Origin: Euonymus europaeus
Lineage: Eukaryota > Streptophyta > Magnoliopsida > Celastrales > Celastraceae
Direction: 5' to 3'
NCBI GenBank assembly: GCA_963580455.1
Contig: OY756967.1
Location: 9,880,501-9,944,500 of the forward strand
Length of the DNA: 64,000 nucleotides
The translations under genes were made by a program, and so were the position numbers. The notes beneath the pieces are model-generated. The model was not told the DNA's origin. It made no database searches and worked only from the letters and a program-made list of their open reading frames with translations. Positions 1-12,348 of the stretch are shown here, piece after piece (the first letter of the stretch is position 1; every line of letters starts with the position of its first letter).

Positions 1-160
1 TTTAACGGTTATGTCCATTTGCCATCGAAAGTTGCTGTTTTGGCATCGAAATAATCTTGGAAGCTTATACTCATAAAATTTGACAGAGAACAACAATAAA
101 AAGTGTACACCGAGCAACTTTGATGTTCCGAAGTTGCTCAACTCTCTCTATGGAGGAGCT
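1..160 (+). repeat. Exemplar H-type monomer (HindIII class, 160 bp)
   Basis: This is a complete monomer in the phase used throughout this annotation, from TTTAACGG to GGAGGAGCT. H-type monomers carry AAGCTTATACTC(A/G)TAAAAT at monomer positions about 61-78, followed by TTTGACA. AAGCTT is a HindIII site found only in this class, whereas TCGA (TaqI) in GGCATCGAAATAA is present in nearly all monomers of both classes. Subtypes differ mainly in the first 45 bp: AACGGTTATG with GTTGCTG, TCAAGGTATTG with GGTCTTTTGCC, or AACGGTTTTG with GTTAATG. Confidence 0.95.
112..139. other. Dyad symmetry in each monomer (exemplar)
   Basis: GAGCAACTT at 112-120 is the exact reverse complement of AAGTTGCTC at 131-139, separated by 10 nt. 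The same arrangement recurs in the great majority of the roughly 400 monomers. The spacer varies (TGATTGTCCG, TGATAGTCCG, TGATGTTCCG) more than the arms do. It could extrude as a 9-bp stem hairpin or bind a dimeric protein. Short dyads have been noted in centromeric satellites that lack a CENP-B box, and I see no CENP-B box here. Function is not shown. Confidence 0.85.
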
Positions 161-1335
161 TTTCAAGGTATTGTCCATTTGTCATAGAAAGTTTGTCTTT
201 TGCCATTGAAATAATCTTGGAAGCTTATACTCATAAAATTTGACATAGAAGAACATTAAAAAGTCAACACCGAGCAACTTTGATAGTCCGAAGTTGCTCA
301 ACTATCTCTATGGATGAACTTTAAATGGTTTTCTCCATTTGCCATAGAAAGTTGGTGTTTTGGCATCGAAATAATCCTAGAAGCTCATTTTCGTAAAATT
401 TAACATAGAAGAACAACAAAAAGTATACACCGAGCAACTTTGATAGTCTGAAGTTGCTCAACTCTCTCTATGGAGGAGCTTTTAACGTTTTTTGTCCATT
501 TGTCATAGAAAGTTGGTGTTTTGGCATCGAAATAACCCTGGAAGCTCATTTTCGTAAAATTTAACATAGAAGAAAAATAAAAAGTGTACACCGAGCAACT
601 TTGATTGTCCGAAGTTGCTCTACTCTCTCTATGGAGGAGCTTTTAACGGTTTTTGTCCATTTGTCATAGAAAGTTGTTGTTTTGGCATCGAAATAACCCT
701 GGAAGCTCATTTTCGTAAAAGTTAACATAGAATAACAATAAAAAGTGTACACCGATCAACATTGATTGTCCGAAGTTTCTCAGCTCTCTCTATGGAGGAG
801 CTTTTAACGGTTTTGTCCTTTTGTCATAGAAAGTTGGTGTTTTGGGATCGAAATAACCTTGGAAGCTCATTTTCATAAAATTTAACATAGAAGAACAATA
901 AAAAGTGTACACCGAGCAACTTTGATTGTCCGAAGTTGCTCTACTCTCTCTATGGAGGTGCTTTTAACGGTTTTGTCCTTTTGTCATAGAAATTTGGTGT
1001 TTTGGCATCGAAATAACCCTGCAAGCTCATTTTTGTAAAATTTAACATAAAAGAACAATAAAAAGTGTACACCGAGAAACTTTGATTGCCCGAAGTTGCT
1101 CAACTCTCTCTATGGAGGAGCTTTTAACGTTTTTTGTCCATTTGTCATAGAAAGTTGGTGTTTTGGCATCGAAATAACCCTGGAAGCTCATTTTCGTAAA
1201 ATTTAACATAGAAGAAAAATAAAAAGTGTACACCGAGCAACTTTGATTGTCCGAAGTTGCTCTACTCTCTCTATGGAGGAGCTTTTAACGGTTTTTGTCC
1301 ATTTGTCATAGAAAGTTGTTGTTTTGGCATCGAAA

Positions 1336-1815
1336 TAACCCTGGAAGCTCATTTTCGTAAAATTTAACATAGAAGAACAACAAAAAGTATACACCGAGCA
1401 ACTTTGATAGTCCGAAGTTGCTCAACTCTCTCTATGGAGGAGCTTTTAACGTTTTTTGTCCAATTGTCATAGAAAGTTTGTGTTTTGGCATCGAAATAAC
1501 CCTGGAAGCTCATTTTCGTAAAATTTAACATAGAAGAACAATAGAAAGTGTACACCGAGCAACTTTGATTGTCCGAAGTTGTTCTACTCTCTCTATGGAG
1601 GAGCTTTTAACGGTTTTGTCCTTTTGTCATAGATAGTTGGTGTTTCGGCATCGAAATAACCCTGGAAGCTCATTTTCGTAAAATTTAACATAGAAGAACA
1701 ACAAAAAGTATAAACCGAGCAACTTTGATAGTCCGAAGTTGCTCAACTCTCTCTACGGAGGAGCTTTTAACGGTTTTGTCCATTTGTCATAGAAAGTTAA
1801 TGTTTTGGCATCGAA
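1336..1815. repeat. Zone 1 transitional monomers related to about 13,253-13,831
   Basis: Three monomers share diagnostic variants with the 6-monomer unit near 13.28 kb: TCCAATTGTC, GAACAATAGAAAG, ATAGATAGTTGGTGTTTCGG and AATCTTCGAAGC. The match runs to about 1922. It overlaps the start of the next collinear segment, so the exchange point lies somewhere in 1,813-1,922. Confidence 0.7.
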
Positions 1816-1845
1816 ATAATCTTCGAAGCTTATACTCGTAAAATA

Positions 1846-1852
1846 TGACTCA
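1846..1852. other. TGACTCA heptamer in a zone 1 monomer subtype
   Basis: An H-type subtype reads GTAAAATATGACTCAGTAG in place of GTAAAATTTGACATAGAAG, creating a perfect TGACTCA. Further copies include 6653-6659, 7934-7940, 8602-8608 and 34592-34598. I found it only in zone 1. TGACTCA is the known AP-1/GCN4 bZIP consensus; binding here is untested. Confidence 0.7.
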
Positions 1853-2246
1853 GTAGAACAATATAAAGTGTACACCGAGCAACTTTGATTTTCCGAAGTT
1901 GCTCAACTCTCTCTATGGAGGAGCTTTAAATGGTTTTGTCCATTTTTCATAGAAAGTCGGTGTTTTGGTATCGAAATAATCCTTGAAGCTCATTTTCGTA
2001 AAATTTAACATAGAAGAACAACAAAAAGTATACACCGAGCAACTTTGATAGTCCGAAGTTGCTCAACTCTCTCTATGGAGGATCTTTTAACGTTTTTTGT
2101 CCATTTGTCATAGAAAGTTGGTGTTTTGGCATCGAAATAACCCTGGAAGCTCATTTTCGTAAAATTTAACATAGAAGAACAATAAAAAGTGTACACCGAG
2201 CAACTTTGATTGTCCGGAATTGCTCTACTCTCTCTATGGAGGAGCT

Positions 2247-2406
2247 TTTAACGGTTTTGTCCTTTTGTCATAGATAGTTGGTGTTTTGGCATCGAAATAA
2301 CCCTGGAAGCTCATTTTCGTAAAATTTAACATAGAAGAACAACAAAAAGTATAAACCGAGCAACTTTGATAGTCCGAAGTTGCTCAACTCTCTCTACGTA
2401 GGAGCT
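2247..2406 (+). repeat. Exemplar N-type monomer (AAGCTCATTTTCG class, 160 bp)
   Basis: This is a complete monomer of the second broad class. The HindIII site is replaced by AAGCTCATTTTCGTAAAAT, followed by TTTAACA instead of TTTGACA. N-type copies often have AACCCTGG before the centre. They split into those with GAACAACAAAAAGTAT and TGATAGTCC, and those with GAACAATAAAAAGTGT and TGATTGTCC. N and H monomers alternate in irregular runs, so higher-order units are defined by order of subtypes and not by simple alternation. Confidence 0.93.
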
Positions 2407-5400
2407 TTTAACGGTTTTGTCCATTTGTCATAGAAAGTTGGTGTTTTGGCATCGAAATAACCCTGGAAGCTCATTTTCGTAAAATTTAACATAGAAGAAC
2501 AATAAAAAGTGTACACCGAGCAACTTTGATTTTCCGAAGTTGCTCTACTCTCTCTATGGAGGAGCTTTTAACGGTTTTGTCCTTTTGTCATAGATAGTTG
2601 GTGTTTTGGCATCGAAATAACCCTGGAAGCTCATTTTCGTAAAATTTAACATAGAAGAACAACAAAAAGTATAAACCGACCAACTTTGATAGTCCGAAGT
2701 TGCTCAACTCTCTCTACGGAGGAGCTTTTAACGGTTTTGTCCATTTGTCATAGAAAGTTGGTGTTTTGGCATCGAAATAACCCTGGAAGCTCATTTTCGT
2801 AAAATTTAACATAGAAGAACAACAAAAAGTATACACCGAGCAACTTTGATAGTCCGAAGTTGCTCAACTCTCTCTATGAAGGAGCTTTTAACATTTTTGA
2901 CCATTTGTCATAGAAAGTTGGTGTTTTGGCATCGAAATAATCCTTGAAGCTCATTTTCGTAAAATTTAACATAGAAGAACAACAAAAAGTATACACCGAG
3001 CAACTTTGATAGTCCGAAGTTGCTCAACTCTCTCCATGGAGGAGCTTTTAACGTTTTTTGTCCATTTGTCATAGAAAGTTGGTGTTTTGGCATCGAAATA
3101 ACCCCGGAAGCTCATTTTCGTAAAATTTAACATAGAAGAACAATAAAAAGTGTACACCGAGCAACTTTGATTGTCCGAAGTTGCTCTACTCTCTCTATGG
3201 AGGAGCTTTTAACGGTTTTATCCTTTTGTCATAGAAAATTGGTGTTATGGCATCGAAATAGCCCTGCAAGCTCATTTTTGTAAAATTTAACATAAAAGAA
3301 CTATAAAAAGTATACACCGAGCAACTTTGATTATCCGAAGTTGCTCAACTCTCTCTACGGAGGAGCTTTTAACGGTTTTGTCCATTTGTCATAGAAAGTT
3401 AATGTTTTGGCATCGAAATAATCCTTGGAGCTCATTTTCGTAAACTTTAACATAGAAGAACAACAAAAAGTATACACCGACCAACTTCGATAGTCCGAAG
3501 TTGCTCAACTCTCTCTGTGGAGGAGCTTTTAAGGTTTTTTGTCCATTTGTCATAGAAAGTTGGTGTTTTGGCATCGAAATATCCCTGGAAGCTCATTTTC
3601 GTAAAATTTAACATAGAAGAACAATAAAAAGTGTACACCGAGCAACTTTGATTGTCCGAAGTTGCTCTACTCTCTCTATGGAGGAGCTTTTAAAGGTTTT
3701 GTCCTTTTGTCATAGAAAGTTGGTGTTTTGGCATCGAAATAACCCTGGAAGCTCATTTTCGTAAAATTTAACATAAAAGAACAATAAAAAGTGTACACCG
3801 ATCAAGTTTGATTGGCCAAAGTTGCTCAACTCTCTCCATGGAGGTTTTCAAGGTATTGTCCATTTGTCATAGAAAGTTGGTCTTTTGCCATCGAAATAAT
3901 CTTGGAAGCTTATACTCATAAAATTTGACAAAGAAGAACATTAAAAAGTGTATACCGAGCAACTTCCATTGTCCGAAGTTGCTCAACTCTCTCTATGGAG
4001 GAGCTTTTAACAGTTATGTCCATTTGTCAAAGAAAGTTGCTATTTTAGCATCGAAATAATCTTGGAAGCTTATACTCGTAAAATTTGACATAGTAGAACA
4101 ATATAAAGTGTACACCGAGCAACATTCATTGTCCGAAGTTGCTCAACTCTCTCCACGGAGGAGCTTTTCAAGGTATTGTCCATTTGTCATAGAAAGTTAG
4201 TCCTTTGCCATCGAAATAATCTTGGAAGCTTATACTCATAAAATTTGACATAGAAGAACATTAAAAAGTGTACACCGAGCAACTTTGATTGTCCGAAGTT
4301 AATCAACTCTCTCTATGGAGAAGCTTTTAACGGTTATGTCCATTTGCCATCGAAAGTTGCTGTTTTGGCATCGAAATAATCTTGGAAGCTTATACTCATA
4401 AAATTTGACAGAGAACAACAATAAAAAGTGTACACCGAGCAACTTTGATGTTCCGAAGTTGCTCAACTCTCTCTATGGAGGAGCTTTTCAAGGTATTGTC
4501 CATTTGTCATAGAAAGTTTGTCTTTTGCCATTGAAATAATCTTGGAAGCTTATACTCATAAAATTTGACATAGAAGAACATTAAAAAGTCAACACCGAGC
4601 AACTTTGATAGTCCGAAGTTGCTCAACTATCTCTATGGATGAACTTTAAATGGTTTTCTCCATTTGCCATAGAAAGTTGGTGTTTTGGCATCGAAATAAT
4701 CCTAGAAGCTCATTTTCGTAAAATTTAACATAGAAGAACAACAAAAAGTATACACCGAGCAACTTTGATAGTCTGAAGTTGCTCAACTCTCTCTATGGAG
4801 GAGCTTTTAACGTTTTTTGTCCATTTGTCATAGAAAGTTGGTGTTTTGGCATCGAAATAACCCTGGAAGCTCATTTTCGTAAAATTTAACATAGAAGAAA
4901 AATAAAAAGTGTACACCGAGCAACTTTGATTGTCCGAAGTTGCTCTACTCTCTCTATGGAGGAGCTTTTAACGGTTTTTGTCCATTTGTCATAGAAAGTT
5001 GTTGTTTTGGCATCGAAATAACCCTGGAAGCTCATTTTCGTAAAAGTTAACATAGAATAACAATAAAAAGTGTACACCGATCAACATTGATTGTCCGAAG
5101 TTTCTCAGCTCTCTCTATGGAGGAGCTTTTAACGGTTTTGTCCTTTTGTCATAGAAAGTTGGTGTTTTGGGATCGAAATAACCTTGGAAGCTCATTTTCA
5201 TAAAATTTAACATAGAATAACAATAAAAAGTGTACACCGAGCAACTTTGATTGTCCGAAGTTGCTCTACTCTCTCTATGGAGGTGCTTTTAACGGTTTTG
5301 TCCTTTTGTCATAGAAATTTGGTGTTTTGGCATCGAAATAACCCTGCAAGCTCATTTTTGTAAAATTTAACATAAAAGAACAATAAAAAGTGTACACCGA

Positions 5401-5660
5401 GAAACTTTGATTGCCCGAAGTTGCTCAACTCTCTCTATGGAGGAGCTTTTAACGTTTTTTGTCCATTTGTCATAGAAAGTTGGTGTTTTGGCATCGAAAT
5501 AACCCTGGAAGCTCATTTTCGTAAAATTTAACATAGAAGAAAAATAAAAAGTGTACACCGAGCAACTTTGATTGTCCGAAGTTGCTCTACTCTCTCTATG
5601 GAGGAGCTTTTAACGGTTTTTGTCCATTTGTCATAGAAAGTTGTTGTTTTGGCATCGAAA

Positions 5661-8130
5661 TAACCCTGCAAGCTCATTTTTGTAAAATTTAACATAAAAG
5701 AACAATAAAAAGTGTACACCGAGAAACTTTGATTGCCCGAAGTTGCTCAACTCTCTCTATGGAGGAGCTTTTAACGTTTTTTGTCCATTTGTCATAGAAA
5801 GTTGGTGTTTTGGCATCGAAATAATCCTAGAAGCTCATTTTCGTAAAATTTAACATAGAAGAACAACAAAAAGTATACACCGAGCAACTTTGATAGTCTG
5901 AAGTTGCTCAACTCTCTCTATGGAGGAGCTTTTAACGTTTTTTGTCCATTTGTCATAGAAAGTTGGTGTTTTGGCATCGAAATAACCCTGGAAGCTCATT
6001 TTCGTAAAATTTAACATAGAAGAAAAATAAAAAGTGTACACCGAGCAACTTTGATTGTCCGAAGTTGCTCTACTCTCTCTATGGAGGAGCTTTTAACGGT
6101 TTTTGTCCATTTGTCATAGAAAGTTGTTGTTTTGGCATCGAAATAACCCTGGAAGCTCATTTTCGTAAAAGTTAACATAGAATAACAATAAAAAGTGTAC
6201 ACCGATCAACATTGATTGTCCGAAGTTTCTCAGCTCTCTCTATGGAGGAGCTTTTAACGGTTTTGTCCTTTTGTCATAGAAAGTTGGTGTTTTGGGATCG
6301 AAATAACCTTGGAAGCTCATTTTCATAAAATTTAACATAGAAGAACAATAAAAAGTGTACACCGAGAAACTTTGATTGTCCGAAGTTGCTCTACTCTCTC
6401 TATGGAGGAGCTTTTAACGGTTTTGTCCTTTTGTCATAGAAAGTTGGTGTTTTGGCATCGAAATAATCCTGGAAGCTCATTTTTGTAAAATTTAACATAA
6501 AAGAACAATAAAAAGTGTACACCGAGAAACTTTGATTGCCCGAAGTTGCTCAACTCTCTCTATGGAGGAGCTTTTAACGGTTTTGTCCATTTGTCATAGA
6601 AAGTTAATGTTTTGGCATCGAAATAATCTTGGAAGCTTATACTCGTAAAATATGACTCAGTAGAACAATATAAAGTGTACACCGAGCAACTTTGATTTTC
6701 TGAAGTTGCTCAACTCTCTCTATGGAGGAGCTTTTAACGGTTATGTCCATTTGTCATCGAAAGTTGCTGTTTTGGCATCGAAATAATCTTGGAAGCTTAT
6801 ACTCATAAAATTTGACATAGAAGAACAATAAAAAGTATACACCGAGCAACTTTGATGTTCCGAAGTTGCTCAACTCTCTCTATGGAGGAGCTTTTCAAGG
6901 TATTGTCCATTTGTCATAGAAAGTTTGTCTTTTGCCATTGAAATAATCTTGGAAGCTTATACTCATAAAATTTGACATAGAAGAACATTAAAAAGTCAAC
7001 ACCGAGCAACTTTGATAGTCCGAAGTTGCTCAACTATCTCTCTGGATGAACTTTAAATGGTTTTGTCCATTTGCCATAGAAAGTTGGTGTTTTGGCATCG
7101 AAATAATCCTAGAAGCTCATTTTCGTAAAATTTAACATAGAAGAACAACAAAAAGTATACACCGAGCAACTTTGATAGTCTGAAGTTGCTCAACTCTCTC
7201 TATGGAGGAGCTTTTAACGTTTTTTGTCCATTTGTCATAGAAAGTTGGTGTTTTGGCATCGAAATAACCCTGGAAGCTCATTTTCGTAAAATTTAACATA
7301 GAAGAAAAATAAAAAGTGTACATTGAGCAACTTTGATTGTCCGAAGTTGCTCTACTCTCTCTATGGAGGAGCTTTTAACGGTTTTTGTCCATTTGTCATA
7401 GAAAGTTGTTGTTTTGGCATCGAAATAACCCTGGAAGCTCATTTTCGTAAAAGTTAACATAGAATAACAATAAAAAGTGTACACCGATCAACATTGATTG
7501 TCCGAAGTTTCTCAGCTCTCTCTATGGAGGAGCTTTAACGGTTTTGTCCTTTTGTAATAGAAAGTTGGTGTTTTGGGATCGAAATAACCCTGGAAGCTCA
7601 TTTTCGTAAAATTTAACATAGAAGAACAATAAAAAGTGTACACCGAGCAACTTTGATTGTCCGAAGTTGCTCTACTCTCTCTATGGAGGAGCTTTTAACG
7701 GTTTTGTCCTTTTGTCATTGAAATTTGGTGTTTTGGCATCGAAATAACCCTGCAAGCTCATTTTTGTAAAATTTAACATAAAAGAACAATAAAAAGTGTA
7801 CACCGAGAAACTTTGATTGCCCGAAGTTGCTCAACTCTCTCTATGGAGGAGCTTTTAACGGTTTTGTCCATTTGTCATAGAAAGTTAATGTTTTGGCATC
7901 GAAATAATCTTGGAAGCTTATACTCGTAAAATATGACTCAGTAGAACAATATAAAGTGTACACCGAGCAACTTTGATTTTCCGAAGTTGCTCAACTCTCT
8001 CTATGGAGGAGCTTTTAACGGTTATGTCCATTTGTCATCGAAAGTTGCTGTTTTGGCATCGAAATAATCTTGGAAGCTTATACTCATAAAATTTGACATA
8101 GAAGAACAATAAAATGTATACACCGAGCAA
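5661..8130. repeat. Zone 1 monomers with repeated 7- and 8-monomer spacing
   Basis: A distinctive run with AATCCTAGAAGC, then AACGTTTTTTG, then GTTGTTGTTTTGG and CTCAGCTCTC occurs near 4,7 kb, again near 5.85 kb (1,125 bp later) and near 7.13 kb (a further 1,282 bp). The part from about 6,840 to 8,105 also matches about 28,695-29,960 at an offset of 21,855 bp. That match includes the rare AGCTTTAACGG one-base deletion and TTTTGTAATAG near 7,540 and 29,395. The block ends at the 27-bp partial duplication at 8104-8157. Confidence 0.75.
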
Positions 8131-8157
8131 GAACAACAAAAAGTATACACCGAGCAA
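8104..8157 (+). repeat. 27-bp partial-monomer duplication, copy 1
   Basis: A 27-bp segment starting GAACAA and ending ACACCGAGCAA is present twice back to back (8104-8130 and 8131-8157), making this monomer about 187 bp. The first copy has the H-type variant (AATAAAATG) and the second the N-type variant (AACAAAAAG). This shows an out-of-register join between two monomer classes. Confidence 0.92.
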
Positions 8158-11100
8158 CTTTGATAGTCCGAAGTTGCTCAACTCTCTCTATGGAGGAGCT
8201 TTTAACGTTTTTTGTCCAATTGTCATAGAAAGTTGGTGTTTTGGCATCGAAATAACCCTCGAAGCTCATTTTCGTAAAATTTAACATAGAAGAACAATAG
8301 AAAGTGTACACCGAGCAACTTTGATTGTCCGAAGTTACTCTACTCTCTCTATGGAGGAGCTTTTAACGGTTTTGTCCTTTTGTCATAGATAGTTGGTGTT
8401 TCGGCATCGAAATAACCCTGGAAGCTCATTTTCGTAAAATTTAACATAGAAGAACAACAAAAAGTATAAACCGAGAAACTTTGATAGTCCGAAGTTGCTC
8501 AACTCTCTCTACGGAGGAGCTTTTAACGGTTTTGTCCATTTGTCATAGAAAGTTAATGTTTTGGCATCGAAATAATCTTCGAAGCTTATACTCGTAAAAT
8601 ATGACTCAGTAGAACAATATAAAGTGTACACCGAGCAACTTTGATTTTCCGAAGTTGCTCAACTCTCTCTATGGAGGAGCTTTTAACGGTTATGTCCATT
8701 TGTCATCGAAAGTTGCTGTTTTGGCATCGAAATAATCTTGGAAGCTAATACTCATAAAATTTGACATAGAAGAACAACAAAAAGTATACACCGAGCAACT
8801 TTGATAGTCCGAAGTTGCTCAACTCTCTCCATGGAGGAGCTTTTAACGTTTTTTGTCCATTTGTCATAGAAAGTTGGTGTTTTGGCATCGAAATAACCCC
8901 GGAAGCTCATTTTCGTAAAATTTAACATAGAAGAACAATAAAAAGTGTACACCGAGCAACTTTGATTGTCCGAAGTTGCTCTACTCTCTCTATGGAGGAG
9001 CTTTTAACGGTTTTATCCTTTTGTCATAGAAAATTGGTGTTATGGCATCGAAATAGCCCTGGAAGCTCATTTTTGTAAAATTTAACATAAAAGAACTATA
9101 AAAAGTGTACACCGAGAAACTTTGATTATCCGTAGTTGCTCTACTCTCTCTATGGAGGAGCTTTTAACGGTTTTCTCCTTTTGTCATAGAAAGTTGGTGT
9201 TTTGGCATCGAAATAATCCTTGGAGCTCATTTTCGTAAACTTTAACATAGAAGAACAACAAAAAGTATACACCGACCAACTTCGATAGTCCGAAGTTGCT
9301 CAACTCTCTCTGTGGAGGAGCTTTTAAGGTTTTTTGTCCATTTGTCATAGAAAGTTGGTGTTTTGGCATCGAAATAACCCTGGAAGCTCATTTTCGTAAA
9401 ATTTAACATAGAAGAACAATAAAAAGTGTACACCGAGCAACTTTGATTGTCCGAAGTTGCTCTACTCTCTCTATGGAGGAGCTTTTAAAGGTTTTGTCCT
9501 TTTGTCATAGAAAGTTGGTGTTTTGGCATCGAAATAACCCTGGAAGCTCATTTTCGTAAAATTTAACATAAAAGAACAATAAAAAGTGTACACCGATCAA
9601 GTTTGATTGGCCAAAGTTGCTCAACTCTCTCCATGGAGGTTTTCAAGGTATTGTCCATTTGTCATAGAAAGTTGGTCTTTTGCCATCGAAATAATCTTGG
9701 AAGCTTATACTCATAAAATTTGACAAAGAAGAACATTAAAAAGTGTATACCGAGCAACTTCCATTGTCCGAAGTTGCTCAACTCTCTCTATGGAGGAGCT
9801 TTTAACAGTTATGTCCATTTGTCAAAGAAAGTTGCTATTTTAGCATCGAAATAATCTTGGAAGCTTATACTCGTAAAATTTGACATAGTAGAACAATATA
9901 AAGTGTACACCGAGCAACATTCATTGTCCGAAGTTGCTCAACTCTCTCCATGGAGGAGCTTTTCAAGGTATTGTCCATTTGTCATAGAAAGTTAGTCCTT
10001 TGCCATCGAAATAATCTTGGAAGCTTATACTCATAAAATTTGACATAGAAGAACATTAAAAAGTGTACACCGAGCAACTTTGATTGTCCGAAGTTAATCA
10101 ACTCTCTCTATGGAGAAGCTTTTAACGGTTATGTCCATTTGCCATCGAAAGTTGCTGTTTTGGCATCGAAATAATCTTGGAAGCTTATACTCATAAAATT
10201 TGACAGAGAACAACAATAAAAAGTGTACACCGAGCAACTTTGATGTTCCGAAGTTGCTCAACTCTCTCTATGGAGGAGCTTTTCAAGGTATTGTCCATTT
10301 GTCATAGAAAGTTTGTCTTTTGCCATTGAAATAATCTTGGAAGCTTATACTCATAAAATTTGACATAGAAGAACATTAAAAAGTCAACACCGAGCAACTT
10401 TGATAGTCCGAAGTTGCTCAACTATCTCTATGGATGAACTTTAAATGGTTTTCTCCATTTGCCATAGAAAGTTGGTGTTTTGGCATCGAAATAATCCTAG
10501 AAGCTCATTTTCGTAAAATTTAACATAGAAGAACAACAAAAAGTATACACCGAGCAACTTTGATAGTCTGAAGTTGCTCAACTCTCTCTATGGAGGAGCT
10601 TTTAACGTTTTTTGTCCATTTGTCATAGAAAGTTGGTGTTTTGGCATCGAAATAACCCTGGAAGCTCATTTTCGTAAAATTTAACATAGAAGAAAAATAA
10701 AAAGTGTACACCGAGCAACTTTGATTGTCCGAAGTTGCTGTACTCTCTCTATGGAGGAGCTTTTAACGGTTTTTGTCCATTTGTCATAGAAAGTTGTTGT
10801 TTTGGCATCGAAATAACCCTGGAAGCTCATTTTCGTAAAAGTTAACATAGAATAACAATAAAAAGTGTACACCGATCAACATTGATTGTCCGAAGTTTCT
10901 CAGCTCTCTCTATGGAGGAGCTTTTAACGGTTTTGTCCTTTTGTCATAGAAAGTTGGTGTTTTGGGATCGAAATAACCCTGGAAGCTCATTTTCATAAAA
11001 TTTAACATAGAAGAACAATAAAAAGTGTACACCGAGCAACTTTGATTGTCCGAAGTTGCTCTACTCTCTCTATGGAGGTGCTTTTAACGGTTTTGTCCTT

Positions 11101-12294
11101 TTGTCATAGAAATTTGGTGTTTTGGCATCGAAATAACCCTGCAAGCTCATTTTTGTAAAATTTAATATAAAAGAACAATAAAAAGTGTACACCGAGAAAC
11201 TTTGATTGCCCGAAGTTGCTCAACTCTCTCTATGGAGGAGCTTTTAACGTTTTTTGTCCATTTGTCATAGAAAGTTGGTGTTTTGGCATCGAAATAACCC
11301 TGGAAGCTCATTTTCGTAAAATTTAACATAGAAGAAAAATAAAAAGTGTACATTGAGCAACTTTGATTGTCCGAAGTTGCTCTACTCTCTCTATGGAGGA
11401 GCTTTTAATGGTTTTTGTCCATTTGTCATAGAAAGTTGTTGTTTTGGCATCGAAATAACCCTGGAAGCTCATTTTCGTAAAAGTTAACATAGAATAACAA
11501 TAAAAAGTGTACACCGAGAAACTTTGATTGTCCGAAGTTGCTCTACTCTCTCTATGGAGGAGCTTTTAACGGTTTTGTCCTTTTGTCATAGAAAGTTGGT
11601 GTTTTGGCATCGAAATAATCCTGGAAGCTCATTTTTGTAAAATTTAACATAAAAGAACAATAAAAAGTGTACACCGAGAAACTTTGATTGCCCGAAGTTG
11701 CTCAACTCTCTCTATGGAGGAGCTTTTAACGGTTTTGTCCATTTGTCATAGAAAGTTAATGTTTTCGCATCGAAATAATCTTGGAAGCTTATACTCGTAA
11801 AATATGACTCAGTAGAACAATATAAAGTGTACACCGAGCAACTTTGATTTTCCGAAGTTGCTCAACTCTCTCTATGGAGGAGCTTTTAACGGTTATGTCC
11901 ATTTGTCATCGAAAGTTGCTGTTTTGGCATCGAAATAATCTTGGAAGCTTATACTCATAAAATTTGACATAGAAGAACAATAAAAAGTATACACCGAGCA
12001 ACTTTGATGTTCTGAAGTTGCTCAACTCTCTCTATGGAGGAGCTTTTAACGGTTTTGTCCATTTGTCATAGAAAGTTAATGTTTTGGCATCGAAATAATC
12101 TTGGAAGCTTATACTCGTAAAATATGACTCAGTAGAACAATATAAAGTGTACACCGAGCAACTTTGATTTTCCGAAGTTGCTCAACTCTCTCTATGGAGG
12201 AGCTTTTAACGGTTATGTCCATTTGTCATCGAAAGTTGCTGTTTTGGCATCGAAATAATCTTGGAAGCTTATACTCATAAAATTTGACATAGAA

Positions 12295-12348
12295 GAACAA
12301 TAAAATGTATACACCGAGCAAGAACAACAAAAAGTATACACCGAGCAA
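12295..12348 (+). repeat. 27-bp partial-monomer duplication, copy 2
   Basis: Same junction as at 8104-8157: halves 12295-12321 and 12322-12348, with the same class switch between them. Sharing of this accident shows common descent of the surrounding blocks. Confidence 0.92.

Larger units (their letters stand above)
1..1335. repeat. Zone 1 block, near-identical to 4326-5660
   Basis: About 8 monomers match 4326-5660 at a constant offset of 4,325 bp, with only scattered substitutions (for example CATAGAAGAA at 892 against CATAGAATAA at 5217). The collinearity ends near 1336, where AACCCTGGAAG in this copy faces AACCCTGCAAG in the other. The block starts before the window, so its left limit is unknown. 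Confidence 0.85.
1816..5452. repeat. Zone 1 segment repeated at about 20,793-24,430
   Basis: About 23 monomers are collinear with a segment 18,977-18,978 bp downstream. Matching includes rare variants such as GGAGGATCTTTTAACG, CTCTATGAAGGAGC and the GACCAACTTCGATAG anchor monomer. One patch, about 3,265-3,405, differs strongly while both flanks match. The pairing ends near 5,453, where this copy reads AACGTTTTTTG and the other AACGGTTTTG. A 2-monomer tandem (about 320 bp period) lies at roughly 2,098-2,800 within it. Confidence 0.8.
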
